DNA of 40,448 bases from an uncultured Pelagibacteraceae bacterium (GTDB lineage Bacteria > Pseudomonadota > Alphaproteobacteria > Pelagibacterales > Pelagibacteraceae), in assembly GCA_902553465.1 (NCBI GenBank), contig CACDKW010000004.1, positions 1-40,448 of the forward strand, written 5' to 3'. The stretch's first letter is position 1. Every line of letters begins with the position of its first letter. The position numbers and the translations under genes were made by a program. Below the pieces are notes generated by a model. It saw only the letters and a program-made list of their open reading frames with translations, made no database searches and was not told where the DNA came from. Below are positions 30,372-39,906 of this stretch, in pieces.

Positions 30372-31667
30372 TTATCTGATTTTTAAATAGTCGCTATTAA
30401 GTAACCCAATTGATTTCAAGAGATTGAATTGAGAAAGAAGATAGTTTCTTTCAGAGTTAGCTAGCGATATTTGAGCATTTAATAAAAAAGAATTTGATTG
30501 AATAACTTCCAGAGTGGTTCTTCCAAAACCACTTTCATACTCAGCGGTAATTCCTTCGTTTGCAATCTCTGCAGCTCTAACTTGAGACTCAACTGAATTT
30601 AACAAACTTTTACTAGACTGGAAATTTGACCAAGCGCTTGCAACATTTGTATCGTTAGTTTTGGTTGTATTATCTAAAAGCAATCTTTGTCTATTTTGTA
30701 AATTTTTATTTTTTTTATAAGTAGCTATATTTTTTCCTCCTGAATAAAAAGGCCAAGACACTGTTGCTTTTAAAATATCTTTTTCTCTTTCATCATAAGT
30801 AGAGCTTAAATCTTCGCTGTAAGATCTTTCAAAAGATAATTTAGCAGTCGGCGATAAATCTGATTTTGCGATTATTGTATCTTTTTCAGATTGTTCATAC
30901 TCTAATTTAGCAATAGTTAAATTAGGATTATTTTTTTTTGATAACTCAATTGCTGAGTTTAAGCTTTCTGGTATTACAAAATTTAATGTTGAATTTTTAA
31001 CTAATGATTTTGAGCTAGATAGCGATCCAATAATATTTTCATAATTTAATTTACTTGTTAAAACTTCATTTTCTGCTTGTATAAATCTTGCTTGAGCTTC
31101 GGCTAGAGAAGATTCAGATTGTGCAACATCTGAAAGTGTAACTTGTCCTCTTTCAAGTCTAATACTATTCGTTTCAACTTGTCTTTCTAGCAAATTAACA
31201 TTTGCTTTATTAATTTCAAATTTTTCATTTGCCAAAATAAGACCTGTGTATGCCTCTATAGCTTTATATAAAATATCTTGTTCTTTTTTTAATAATTTTG
31301 CTTTTGCAAGATTAATTCCAATTTTATTTTTATCATGTTCAGCAGCTCTTCCAAAATCAATTAATGTTTGTTCAATTGTTACTGATGTTGATAATGGGTC
31401 AACATCTGTGATTGAAGCATCACCGCCTGATTGATTTGTTAGCTTATTTGTATTCTCTTTGCTTTTGCTTCCACTCAAAGTTAAAGATGGAAGATAATCT
31501 CCTTTTGAAATATTTAAATTTTCTTCAGAAACTTTAATGTTTTCTCTTTCTGCATTTAATTCAGGGTTATTCTTATATGCTTGGGTTAAAGCTTCGGAAA
31601 GTGTTACCGCTAATACCTTGGGTATAAAAAAAATTAACGAAACTATAATTAAAATTGTTTTTTTCAT
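30372..31667 (-). CDS. tolC: TolC-family outer membrane efflux protein
   Basis: Signal peptide then LSEALTQAYKNNPELNAERENIKVSEENL, VTLSDVAQSESSLAEAQARFIQAENEV coiled-coil repeats, EYESGFGRTTLEVIQSNSFLLNAQISLANSERNYLLSQFNLL. Confidence 0.92.
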   Translation of the reverse strand: MKKTILIIVSLIFFIPKVLAVTLSEALTQAYKNNPELNAERENIKVSEENLNISKGDYLPSLTLSGSKSKENTNKLTNQSGGDASITDVDPLSTSVTIEQTLIDFGRAAEHDKNKIGINLAKAKLLKKEQDILYKAIEAYTGLILANEKFEINKANVNLLERQVETNSIRLERGQVTLSDVAQSESSLAEAQARFIQAENEVLTSKLNYENIIGSLSSSKSLVKNSTLNFVIPESLNSAIELSKKNNPNLTIAKLEYEQSEKDTIIAKSDLSPTAKLSFERSYSEDLSSTYDEREKDILKATVSWPFYSGGKNIATYKKNKNLQNRQRLLLDNTTKTNDTNVASAWSNFQSSKSLLNSVESQVRAAEIANEGITAEYESGFGRTTLEVIQSNSFLLNAQISLANSERNYLLSQFNLLKSIGLLNSDYLKIR

Positions 31668-31685
31668 TTTAATAACATTATAATA

Positions 31686-32054
31686 TTATTTCTTTTGGTC
31701 TAATGGATGATTTTCTCCATCGTTAACTGGAACATTTTCTATCTCAAATGGTTTCACACCTTCGACACAAGCAATATTTATACCATATATTTTTGGATTG
31801 CTTCTTGGTCTATTGTGAGTATGAATGCCGCAATTTGAACAAAAGTAATGCTGGGCTGCTTTAGTATTAAATTGATAAAGCTTTAAAAGCTCTTCACCTT
31901 TAATAAGTTTAAAATCATCTGGGCCAACTACTCCTATAATGTATCCTTTTCTTTTACAAATAGAGCAGTTACAGCGCATGATTTTCTCAAATCCTTTTTC
32001 AGGAATATTAACTTCTGCTTCTACTCCACCGCAATGACAGGTTAATTTTTTCAT
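31686..32054 (-). CDS. GFA/CENP-V-family zinc-binding protein
   Basis: CHCGGVEAEV, RCNCSICKRKG, YFCSNCGIHTHNRPRSNP Cys-rich pattern of the GFA family. Confidence 0.88.
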   Translation of the reverse strand: MKKLTCHCGGVEAEVNIPEKGFEKIMRCNCSICKRKGYIIGVVGPDDFKLIKGEELLKLYQFNTKAAQHYFCSNCGIHTHNRPRSNPKIYGINIACVEGVKPFEIENVPVNDGENHPLDQKK

Positions 32055-32161
32055 TAGATTTAATGAATTATATCAACCTATGATTTATTTCATTCTTTTT
32101 TTTGAGACTACCTATAGTTCTAGTTTTCCACAGGCTAACAATATACAGTCTTAATGTTCAC

Positions 32162-32183
32162 CTTTTGATTCACTTTTGATTCA
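32162..32183. repeat. Two tandem copies of CTTTTGATTCA (11 bp)
   Basis: Direct reading: gttcac CTTTTGATTCA CTTTTGATTCA cttcc, in the umuD upstream region. Confidence 0.9.
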
Positions 32184-32240
32184 CTTCCAGACTCAAAATA
32201 CAACCTGATTGACACTATTGGATAACTTCTATATTAATAA

Positions 32241-32255
32241 GAACAAAAGAAGAAC
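32241..32255 (+). promoter_or_regulatory. LexA/SOS box, exact match to GAAC-N7-GAAC (reverse complement of GTTC-N7-GTTC)
   Basis: GAACAAAAGAAGAAC directly upstream of the umuD ATG at 32260. Confidence 0.7.
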
Positions 32256-32259
32256 ATTT

Positions 32260-32655
32260 ATGAAGCTAACAATACCATATTATTTACACAAAGCTGGAGC
32301 AGGTTTTCCATCTCCTGCTACAGATTATATTGAGGAAGATATTGATCTAAATGTTCACTTAATCAAAAACGTTCCAGCGACCTTCATCATAAGAGTTCAG
32401 GGAAAATCAATGGTTGATACTGGAATTAACGATGGTGACTTATTGTTAGTAGATAAAAGCTTAAAGCCTAAAAACTTTTCAACAGTTATAGCAAATGTTC
32501 ATGACGAGCTTGTTGTTAAAAGTTTTGTTCAAGAGAGAGAGAAAAAATTTTTAACATCTGGATCTAAAAATTATGAAGATCGAATTTTAATTGATGAAGA
32601 AGCAGATGTTTTTATCTGGGGGGTTGTAACTTATGTCATCCATTCAACATACTAA
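32260..32655 (+). CDS. umuD: UmuD-like S24 peptidase (start corrected from 32209 to 32260)
   Basis: [20 protein letters not shown] cleavage-site region, [10 protein letters not shown] (catalytic Ser), HDELVVKSF (catalytic Lys). The ORF-track start at 32209 would place the SOS box inside the coding region; MKLTIPYY at 32260 is a better start. Confidence 0.92.
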   Translation: MKLTIPYYLHKAGAGFPSPATDYIEEDIDLNVHLIKNVPATFIIRVQGKSMVDTGINDGDLLLVDKSLKPKNFSTVIANVHDELVVKSFVQEREKKFLTSGSKNYEDRILIDEEADVFIWGVVTYVIHSTY

Positions 32656-33913
32656 AAAAATAGCATTAGTTGATTGTAATTCTTTCTATGTTTCATGTGA
32701 AAGATTATTTAATCCTAAAATAAGAAAAAAACCTGTTGTTGTTTTATCGAATAATGATGGCTGCATTGTTTCAAGATCTAATGAAGCAAAAGCATTAGGA
32801 ATAAAAATGGGAGAACCTTATTTTAAAGCAAAAGATATTATTATTAAAAATAATGTTCAAGTTTTTTCGTCTGGTTATTCTTTGTATGGAGATATTTCAA
32901 GAAGAGTTATGAGAACTTTAAAACGTTTCAATTCTGATATAGAAGTTTATTCAATTGATGAAGCTTTTTTGGATTTGTCAAATTTTCCTGATAACGAAAT
33001 AGAAGATGTTGGAAAAGAAATTAGAAGTGTAGTTTTACAATGGACTGGCATACCAACAAGTATTGGAATTGCTAAAACAAAAACTCTAAGTAAAGTTGCA
33101 AATCATATTGCTAAAAAAAAAGAATCTGGTGTTACAAGCTTAATTGGAATTGAAAATATTGATCCAATATTAGAAAAAGTAGAAATAAATGATGTTTGGG
33201 GAGTTGGAAAACAATTAACTAAATTTTATCACAAAAATGGAATTTATAATGCTAAACAATTAAAAAATATATCCAATACATGGATTAAAAAAAGCTCTAA
33301 TGTTTCAGGTTCTAGAACTGCAATGGAACTTAGGGGTATTCCTTGTTTTGATCTGGAAAAAACTATATCAAAAAGAAAGAGCTGTGTAGTGTCACGTTCA
33401 TTTGGCAAAAGAGTAGAAAAATTTCAAGAACTAAAAGAAGCTATTGCAAATTATTGTTTAAATGCTTCGGAAAAAATTAGATCAGAGTCTTTAATTGCAA
33501 AATCAATAACTATTTTTATTAGAACAAGCCCTTTCCAAAGCAAGTTTGGATATTATTCAAATTCAAAAACAATCGATTTCCCAATTGGAACAAACAATAG
33601 TATTGAAATAGTTAAAACTGCATTGTCTGCTTTAGAAACTATTTTTAAAAATGGTTATCGCTATCAAAAAGCAGGTGTGTTGCTAACGAGCCTTTCGAAT
33701 GATGATGGGAAAAAGAATTTATTTTCATCAGAAAAAGATGAAAAAATAAATAGCTTAATGAAGTCAATTGATAAGACAAACTATAGATATGGCAGATCTG
33801 CCATAAGTCTTGCAAGTGCTGGCGTTCAAAAAAGATGGAATATGAAAAGAGAACATTCTTCTAAAATAGATACGGCAGATTTTTATTCACTACCAACAAT
33901 TAGAGCAATTTAA
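32633..33913 (+). CDS. umuC: DNA polymerase V catalytic subunit UmuC
   Basis: [88 protein letters not shown]; overlaps the umuD end. Confidence 0.97.
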   Translation: MSSIQHTKKIALVDCNSFYVSCERLFNPKIRKKPVVVLSNNDGCIVSRSNEAKALGIKMGEPYFKAKDIIIKNNVQVFSSGYSLYGDISRRVMRTLKRFNSDIEVYSIDEAFLDLSNFPDNEIEDVGKEIRSVVLQWTGIPTSIGIAKTKTLSKVANHIAKKKESGVTSLIGIENIDPILEKVEINDVWGVGKQLTKFYHKNGIYNAKQLKNISNTWIKKSSNVSGSRTAMELRGIPCFDLEKTISKRKSCVVSRSFGKRVEKFQELKEAIANYCLNASEKIRSESLIAKSITIFIRTSPFQSKFGYYSNSKTIDFPIGTNNSIEIVKTALSALETIFKNGYRYQKAGVLLTSLSNDDGKKNLFSSEKDEKINSLMKSIDKTNYRYGRSAISLASAGVQKRWNMKREHSSKIDTADFYSLPTIRAI

Positions 33914-34845
33914 ACAGTGTTGATTTTAACACCTTTTAGCAAGAAATCAGAAAGTTGATTTGCAACCATCTCAGCTACTACAATCGATGCTTCAGTTGTA
34001 GATGCAGCTATATGCGGCGTTACAATTACTTTTGGATTATTAAATAAGATATTTTCTTTTGCTGGTTCTTTTGAAAAAACATCTACCGCCGCACCTGCAA
34101 TTAAATTTTCATTTAGTGCATCATTTAAATCTTTCTCATCCACAATATTGCCGCGTGCTGCATTAATTATATAAGATGTTGGTTTCATTTTTTTATAATG
34201 TTCTTTAGTAATCATTGGCTTTCCGTCCTTAGGAGCTTTGCAATGAAAACTTATAATATCACTTTTGCTTATCAAATCTTCGAAGCCTACATTTTCTACG
34301 TGTGGATAATCTTTTTTTCTAGATTCTAGAGATTTTGAGTTCACCAATATTTTCATATCAAAACCTTTAACAAGATTACTTAATCTTACTCCTACATTTC
34401 CAAATCCTACTATTCCTAATGTTTTTTTGGAAAGTTCGGTACCTTTAATATTTTTTTTCTCCCATTGTCCTTTGTGTGTTGTTTCGTTGGCAAAAGGAAC
34501 TCTTCTAAGCACAGACATTATCAAAGCAAATGCATGTTCGGCTGTAGCGTTGGCATTTCCTCCTGGTGTATTCATAACAATCATGTTTTTTTCTTTTGCA
34601 GTTGGTAGATCAATATTATCTACGCCTGCACCAGCTCTACCTATTACTTTTAAATTTTTTGCAGCTTCAATTATATTTTTAGTAACTTTTGTCGCTGACC
34701 TAACAACCAACCCATCGTATTCTGGAATTATTTTGATAATTTCATCTTCTGGTAAACCGGTTTTTACATCTACTGAAATATTGTTTTTTTCAAAAATTTT
34801 TTGAGCTACATTGCTCATAGAGTCTGAAATTAAAACTTTAGGCAT
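33910..34845 (-). CDS. serA: D-3-phosphoglycerate dehydrogenase-like 2-hydroxyacid dehydrogenase (short, no ACT domain)
   Basis: [82 protein letters not shown]; overlaps serC by 8 bp. Confidence 0.88.
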   Translation of the reverse strand: MPKVLISDSMSNVAQKIFEKNNISVDVKTGLPEDEIIKIIPEYDGLVVRSATKVTKNIIEAAKNLKVIGRAGAGVDNIDLPTAKEKNMIVMNTPGGNANATAEHAFALIMSVLRRVPFANETTHKGQWEKKNIKGTELSKKTLGIVGFGNVGVRLSNLVKGFDMKILVNSKSLESRKKDYPHVENVGFEDLISKSDIISFHCKAPKDGKPMITKEHYKKMKPTSYIINAARGNIVDEKDLNDALNENLIAGAAVDVFSKEPAKENILFNNPKVIVTPHIAASTTEASIVVAEMVANQLSDFLLKGVKINTV

Positions 34846-35992
34846 TATTTTTTATAGAGTTATAAGCCCAATCAATCCAAGGTAAAAGAGCTTTCATATC
34901 ACTGTTTTGTACAGTTGATCCACCCCATATCCTTATGCTGGGTGGAGCTTTTGGATAACCATTAATATCATTAGCTACACCTTCTTTTTCTAGGAGTGAA
35001 AATAATTTTTTTAATACTCCTCTTTGGTCTTCTTCGTTATGTTTTGTAAACCATTCATCTTTAACTTGCACTGTGATACTTGTGGAAGATCTAATTTTTT
35101 TATCCTCACACATAAATTTAAAATTATCACTTTTTTCAATCCATTCTTCTACAATTTTTAAATTTTGATTTGAGATATTTACTAACTCTTTAGTACCGCC
35201 TACTGACTCTACCCAGTTCAAAGCGTCCAAACCATCTTCAACGCAAATCATTGATGGGGTGTTAATTGTTCCACCTTCAAATATTCCTTTAATTAATTTT
35301 TTCTTGCTTGCTAACCTGAATAATTTTGGAATTGGCCAAGGCGGAGTATATGTCTCTAACCTTTCAACTGCACGAGGAGATATAGCTATCATTCCATGAG
35401 CTGCTTCTGCTCCTAAAACTTTTTGCCACGACCATGTAATTACATCAAGCTTACTATAATCCATATCCATAGCAAAAATACCTGATGTAGCATCACATAT
35501 AGTTAAACCTTTTCTGTCTTCTGGTATCCAATTTGCATCTGGAACTCTAACTCCAGCAGTTGTCCCATTCCAAGTAAAAACTACATCGTTATCAAAATTT
35601 ACTTTTTCTAAATTTGGAAGCTCTCCATATTCAGCTATATGACTATTAACATCTTTTATTTTTAATTGATTTATTACATCTATAACCCAGTCTTTACCAA
35701 AATTTTCCCAAGCCAAAATATCAACCCCTTTTAACCCTAACAAAGACCAAAGAGCCGATTCTAATGCTCCAGTATTTGAGCCAGTCATTATACCTACGTG
35801 ATATCCTTCAGGTAATTTAAGAAGCTTTTTAGATTTAATTATTACTTCGTTTAATTTTTCCTTACAAACTTTGTGTCTATGAGATCTTCCAATAGGTGAG
35901 TTTTTTAGAGCATCGATAGTCCAGCCGGGTCTCTTGGAACATGGTCCGCTAGAAAAATTTGCATTAGCAGGTTTTGTACTAGGTTTTTCCAT
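34838..35992 (-). CDS. serC: Phosphoserine aminotransferase
   Basis: ANFSSGPCSKRPGW, IGRSHRHKVCKEKLNEVI, GIMTGSNTGALESALW, WSWQKVLGAEAAHGMIAISPRAVERLE (PLP lysine region). Confidence 0.93.
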   Translation of the reverse strand: MEKPSTKPANANFSSGPCSKRPGWTIDALKNSPIGRSHRHKVCKEKLNEVIIKSKKLLKLPEGYHVGIMTGSNTGALESALWSLLGLKGVDILAWENFGKDWVIDVINQLKIKDVNSHIAEYGELPNLEKVNFDNDVVFTWNGTTAGVRVPDANWIPEDRKGLTICDATSGIFAMDMDYSKLDVITWSWQKVLGAEAAHGMIAISPRAVERLETYTPPWPIPKLFRLASKKKLIKGIFEGGTINTPSMICVEDGLDALNWVESVGGTKELVNISNQNLKIVEEWIEKSDNFKFMCEDKKIRSSTSITVQVKDEWFTKHNEEDQRGVLKKLFSLLEKEGVANDINGYPKAPPSIRIWGGSTVQNSDMKALLPWIDWAYNSIKNNA

Positions 35993-36048
35993 AAAAAATA
36001 TTTTAACGTATAACGAATAAAAATCTTTTTTAAAGCTTTTAGTTATTT

Positions 36049-37251
36049 TTATTCAAAATCATATGCGACTAAACCGTCCAAAGGTTTTGGGTCAAACCAT
36101 GTTGATTTGGGAGGCATAGTTAGTTTTTTATCAGCAAAACTAATTATATTATCCATTTGAGTAGCAAACAATGCAAAGCCAACTTTCGCTTCTCCTGAAT
36201 CGACTTTTTTTTCAATACCTTCTAGACCATGAAAGCCTGCTAAAAAATCAATCCTATTGTCATACCTAGGATCTCCAATTCCTAAAATTGGTTCTAGCAA
36301 ATAGTAATGCAATAAATTTATATCTAAACTAATAATGTGAAATAAATTTTGATGAGGTTTTTCTTTTAGTTCTAAAGAATACCATTGTTTTTCTAAATAC
36401 ATTCCGAATATTTGAGATTTTTTTGGTTTGTATGAAGATTTTTGTTTTTCCACTTTAAATTTTTTTTTAATTTCTGTAAGAAAATCTTTAGGTGAATAAC
36501 CATATAAATCTTTTATAAGTCTGTTATAATCAAGTATTCTTGCTTGGCTCGTTGGAAAAATTGCTATCATAAAAAAATTATATGCCTCATCTCCAGTGTG
36601 ATTGGGATTTTGATGTTGTTTAAATTTTGAGAGCTTTAATAATGCATCCATTCTGTGATGGCCATCTGCGATATAGATTCTATTTATGGAATTAAATAAG
36701 TCACAAATTTTTTCAACTTTATTTTTTTCACTAATCACCCACATCTCATGCTTAAATCCATCCATTCCCTCAAAAGAATACAAAGGAGAATTAATCAACT
36801 CTTTTTCTACTAAATCATTAAGCATTTTATTATCAGGATAAACAGCATATATTGGACCAATTTGTGCATTTAAATTATCCATTTGTTTCATTCTTTTTTG
36901 CGATCTTTCGAAAAAAATTTCCTCATGACCACGTATGTGTAGGTTGTCATATGCTGATAATTTTGCAGTACCAACTATTCCAACTTGTTTAAAATTTTCT
37001 TTAGAAATTCTATAAAAATAAAAAGATAAATTTGTATCTTTTTCTAGTATTGATTTTTCTTTCATTAATTCAAATTGTTCTTTTGATTTTTGTTTATTTT
37101 CTGCATTAAAAACATTTAAATAACTCCAAGGATTATTTTTTAAATGGTCTATCTGCATTTCTTTAGATAAATGATCTGTGCTCGCAATAGGAACTGAGGA
37201 AGCATTTTCTTTTGTTGGTCTTATAGCTTTAAATGGATTTATGAAATACAT
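36049..37251 (-). CDS. DUF1015-family protein with ParB/Srx-like DGHHR motif
   Basis: INPFKAIRPTKENA start, IYAVYPD, IYIADGHHRMDALLKL, NFFMIAIFP, DPRYDNRIDFLAG: DUF1015 hallmarks. Confidence 0.88.
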   Translation of the reverse strand: MYFINPFKAIRPTKENASSVPIASTDHLSKEMQIDHLKNNPWSYLNVFNAENKQKSKEQFELMKEKSILEKDTNLSFYFYRISKENFKQVGIVGTAKLSAYDNLHIRGHEEIFFERSQKRMKQMDNLNAQIGPIYAVYPDNKMLNDLVEKELINSPLYSFEGMDGFKHEMWVISEKNKVEKICDLFNSINRIYIADGHHRMDALLKLSKFKQHQNPNHTGDEAYNFFMIAIFPTSQARILDYNRLIKDLYGYSPKDFLTEIKKKFKVEKQKSSYKPKKSQIFGMYLEKQWYSLELKEKPHQNLFHIISLDINLLHYYLLEPILGIGDPRYDNRIDFLAGFHGLEGIEKKVDSGEAKVGFALFATQMDNIISFADKKLTMPPKSTWFDPKPLDGLVAYDFE

Positions 37252-37295
37252 TGCGGATAATTAATTAATCTTATTATCAATAAGATTTATCATCT

Positions 37296-38657
37296 CTAGG
37301 CAATTTTAGGTAGTTTTCCTAAAGCTTCGTTTGCATCGGCCTCATTATATTTATCATCTGAAAGCTTATTATTAAAATAGTCTCCATAAGCTTGCATATC
37401 AAAATGTCCGTGACCACATAAGTTGAAAAGAATAGTTTTCTTTTCACCATTTTTTTTACATTCAAGAGCAGCATCAATTGCTCCCTTAACAGCGTGAGTA
37501 GCTTCTGGTGCTGGAACAATACCTTCGGCATTTGCGAATTTTACCCCAGCTTCAAAACATTCTTTTTGACCAAAAGCTTTTGCTTCGATGGCACCTATAT
37601 CAGTTAAATGGCTAACCATTGGTGCCATTCCATGATATCTTAAACCACCTGAATGAGTTGATGGTGGCATAAATTGAGATCCCAAAGTATGCATTTTAAC
37701 TAGTGGTGTACGCATACCCGTATCTCCAAAGTCGTATGCAAATTTACCTTTTGTTAGAGTTGGGCAAGACTTTGGTTCACAAGCTATTACTTTAATATCT
37801 TTTTTTTCTCTGAATTTTTTACCAAGAAAAGGAAACACTAATCCAGAAAAATTACTTCCACCTCCTGTACACCCAACTAATATGTCTGGATAGTCATCTG
37901 CCATCTCCATTTGCATTATTGCTTCATTTCCAACAATTGTTTGGTGCATCAAAACATGATTTAAAACACTTCCAAGAGAATATTTTGTAGTTCCGTCTTG
38001 TGCAGCCATTTCTACAGCTTCAGATATTGCAATACCTAAGCTCCCAGTACTATTTGGATCTTTTTCCAAAATTGCTTTACCTGTTGGAGTTCTATTTGAT
38101 GGACTAGCATAACAATTTGCTCCAAAAGTTTGCATAATCATTTTTCTATATGGTTTTTGTTCGTAACTAACTTTAACCATATAAACATCAAGTTCGATTT
38201 TAAAAATTGAACATGCAAACGCTAGAGAACTTCCCCATTGTCCCGCGCCTGTTTCAGTTGTAATTTTTTTTGTGCCTTCTTCTTTATTAAAAAAAGCTTG
38301 AGCTACGGCAGTATTTGGTTTGTGACTTCCTGTTGGGCTAACACCTTCATACTTATAATAAATCTTAGCTGTTGTATCTAAAGCTTTTTCTAATTTTCTT
38401 GCTCTATATAACGGCGAAGGCCTCCACTGTTTGTAAATCTCTCTAACTGGTTCTGGAATTTCAATTTCCCTATCTTGAGAAACTTCTTGTCCAATAAGTG
38501 CCATTGGAAATAATGGAGCAAGATCATCTGGTCCTATCGGTTTAAGAGTGCCTGGATGTAATACTGGTGAAAGAGGTTTTGGAAGATCAGCAGCAATATT
38601 ATACCATGTCTTTGGCATTTTGCTCTCTTCAAGAAAATATTTAATTCTGTCGGACAT
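37296..38657 (-). CDS. trpB2: TrpB2-type tryptophan synthase beta-like PLP enzyme
   Basis: 453 aa; RPSPLYRARKLEKAL, YYKYEGVSPTGSHKPNTAVAQAFFNK, TTETGAGQWGSSLAFA, VGCTGGGSNFSGLVFPF. The long N-terminal extension (PLPKPLSPVLHPGTLKPIGPDDLAPLFP) is TrpB2-like. Confidence 0.92.
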   Translation of the reverse strand: MSDRIKYFLEESKMPKTWYNIAADLPKPLSPVLHPGTLKPIGPDDLAPLFPMALIGQEVSQDREIEIPEPVREIYKQWRPSPLYRARKLEKALDTTAKIYYKYEGVSPTGSHKPNTAVAQAFFNKEEGTKKITTETGAGQWGSSLAFACSIFKIELDVYMVKVSYEQKPYRKMIMQTFGANCYASPSNRTPTGKAILEKDPNSTGSLGIAISEAVEMAAQDGTTKYSLGSVLNHVLMHQTIVGNEAIMQMEMADDYPDILVGCTGGGSNFSGLVFPFLGKKFREKKDIKVIACEPKSCPTLTKGKFAYDFGDTGMRTPLVKMHTLGSQFMPPSTHSGGLRYHGMAPMVSHLTDIGAIEAKAFGQKECFEAGVKFANAEGIVPAPEATHAVKGAIDAALECKKNGEKKTILFNLCGHGHFDMQAYGDYFNNKLSDDKYNEADANEALGKLPKIA

Positions 38658-38718
38658 ATTTTTATAAAGTTATTTTCTATAGTTATTTTATAAATTGCAA
38701 GCTTTAAATAATTTCGAA

Positions 38719-39906
38719 TTATTTAGTAAAATGGCAGTTTGGCTCAACAACTGTCCATGAAGCTGATCCAAAACCTTTTTTGCCAATATTAAGATATTGA
38801 TTAACAATATTACTTTGATAAGAATTAAGTTCACTTTTGTTCTTAGACCATCGTTTCAATCTCTGAATATTTTCATGATCTGGAAATCTAGATGCATAAG
38901 CATATAACCATCCCCAATGACTTCCTGTATTCGACTTAAGATCCTGAACCTTGTAATTTTTAGCTGGACCAGGCCATCTATTCTCTTTTGAATATTTAAA
39001 AACAATCTCATTATTTTCTGTAAAATCTATAAAGAATTTAACTAAATTGTGATAATTTTTACCTTTGAAGTCTAAATCCCAAATATTATAACCTTGGTTT
39101 TCAGAAATTATAGCAATAACTGCTAAGGCAGTCATTGCTCTTCCTTGATAAAACATGGCTCTACCTCCTCTTCTAACTTCAATTGGAAGACTACCATCTT
39201 TTCTTTGGTGCTTAATAGCGGCTTCATAATTTTTAAAAGCTTTTCTAAATAACTTATTGTCATTTAATAGAACTCCTAACTCCATATGAGCAACAGCTGA
39301 AGAAAGTGCGTGGTTATGAGCTCTCTTAGGAGTTCCTCTTGCACCACCATAGTCATAGGTTTTTGTATACATTAGATGTTTATTTTTTTTTACAATTTTT
39401 TTAAACCATTTCTTAATAATTTCATCTTCTGCTTCAGGTATATCTATAACTTGCTTTGCAAATGAATAGGCTGCCATCATAGGTGAGGATACGTATAAAT
39501 TAACAGTTAAAGTGTCATTCCAATGTCTTCCTTCCCCATCGGATGGACCAGTTCTTTTTGCTGCATCAGCTTTTGCCCATTCTAAAATCGTTTTTTTAAC
39601 TAGTTTACATGAAACAGGATCACCACCACTACAAGGGAAACTAAAATTAGAAAATCTACCTAAAGCATAATCATATCTATCATCTAAACCATATCCTTTT
39701 GGAGCTGACACTTTTAAAACAGGTTTTACTTCATATATTTCTGGCGATACATAAAGTTTGGTTTGACACCGATTTAATTTTTTAGGAATTGGGAAAATGA
39801 TTTCTGACTTATTTACTGATGCTTTTTTTTTTATTATTTTAAATTCAGCATAGGAATTAGTTAAAAAAAAAAATCCTAAAAGTAAAAAAACTAAAACTTT
39901 TTTCAC
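38719..39906 (-). CDS. Secreted alginate lyase-family (AlgL/PL5-like) protein
   Basis: Signal peptide; KRAHNHALSSAVAHMELGVLLNDNKLFRKAFKNYEAAIKHQRKDGSLPIEVRRGGRAMFYQGRAMTALAVIAIISENQGYN fits the alginate lyase alpha-toroid pattern. Confidence 0.75.
   Translation of the reverse strand: MKKVLVFLLLGFFFLTNSYAEFKIIKKKASVNKSEIIFPIPKKLNRCQTKLYVSPEIYEVKPVLKVSAPKGYGLDDRYDYALGRFSNFSFPCSGGDPVSCKLVKKTILEWAKADAAKRTGPSDGEGRHWNDTLTVNLYVSSPMMAAYSFAKQVIDIPEAEDEIIKKWFKKIVKKNKHLMYTKTYDYGGARGTPKRAHNHALSSAVAHMELGVLLNDNKLFRKAFKNYEAAIKHQRKDGSLPIEVRRGGRAMFYQGRAMTALAVIAIISENQGYNIWDLDFKGKNYHNLVKFFIDFTENNEIVFKYSKENRWPGPAKNYKVQDLKSNTGSHWGWLYAYASRFPDHENIQRLKRWSKNKSELNSYQSNIVNQYLNIGKKGFGSASWTVVEPNCHFTK

Noticed and set aside
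34427-34804. Plus-strand 125-aa ORF within serA
   Set aside because: Long but antisense to conserved dehydrogenase motifs; no recognisable family.
37319-37531. Minus-strand 70-aa ORF in an alternative frame of trpB2
   Set aside because: Same-strand out-of-frame overlap with a strongly conserved enzyme.
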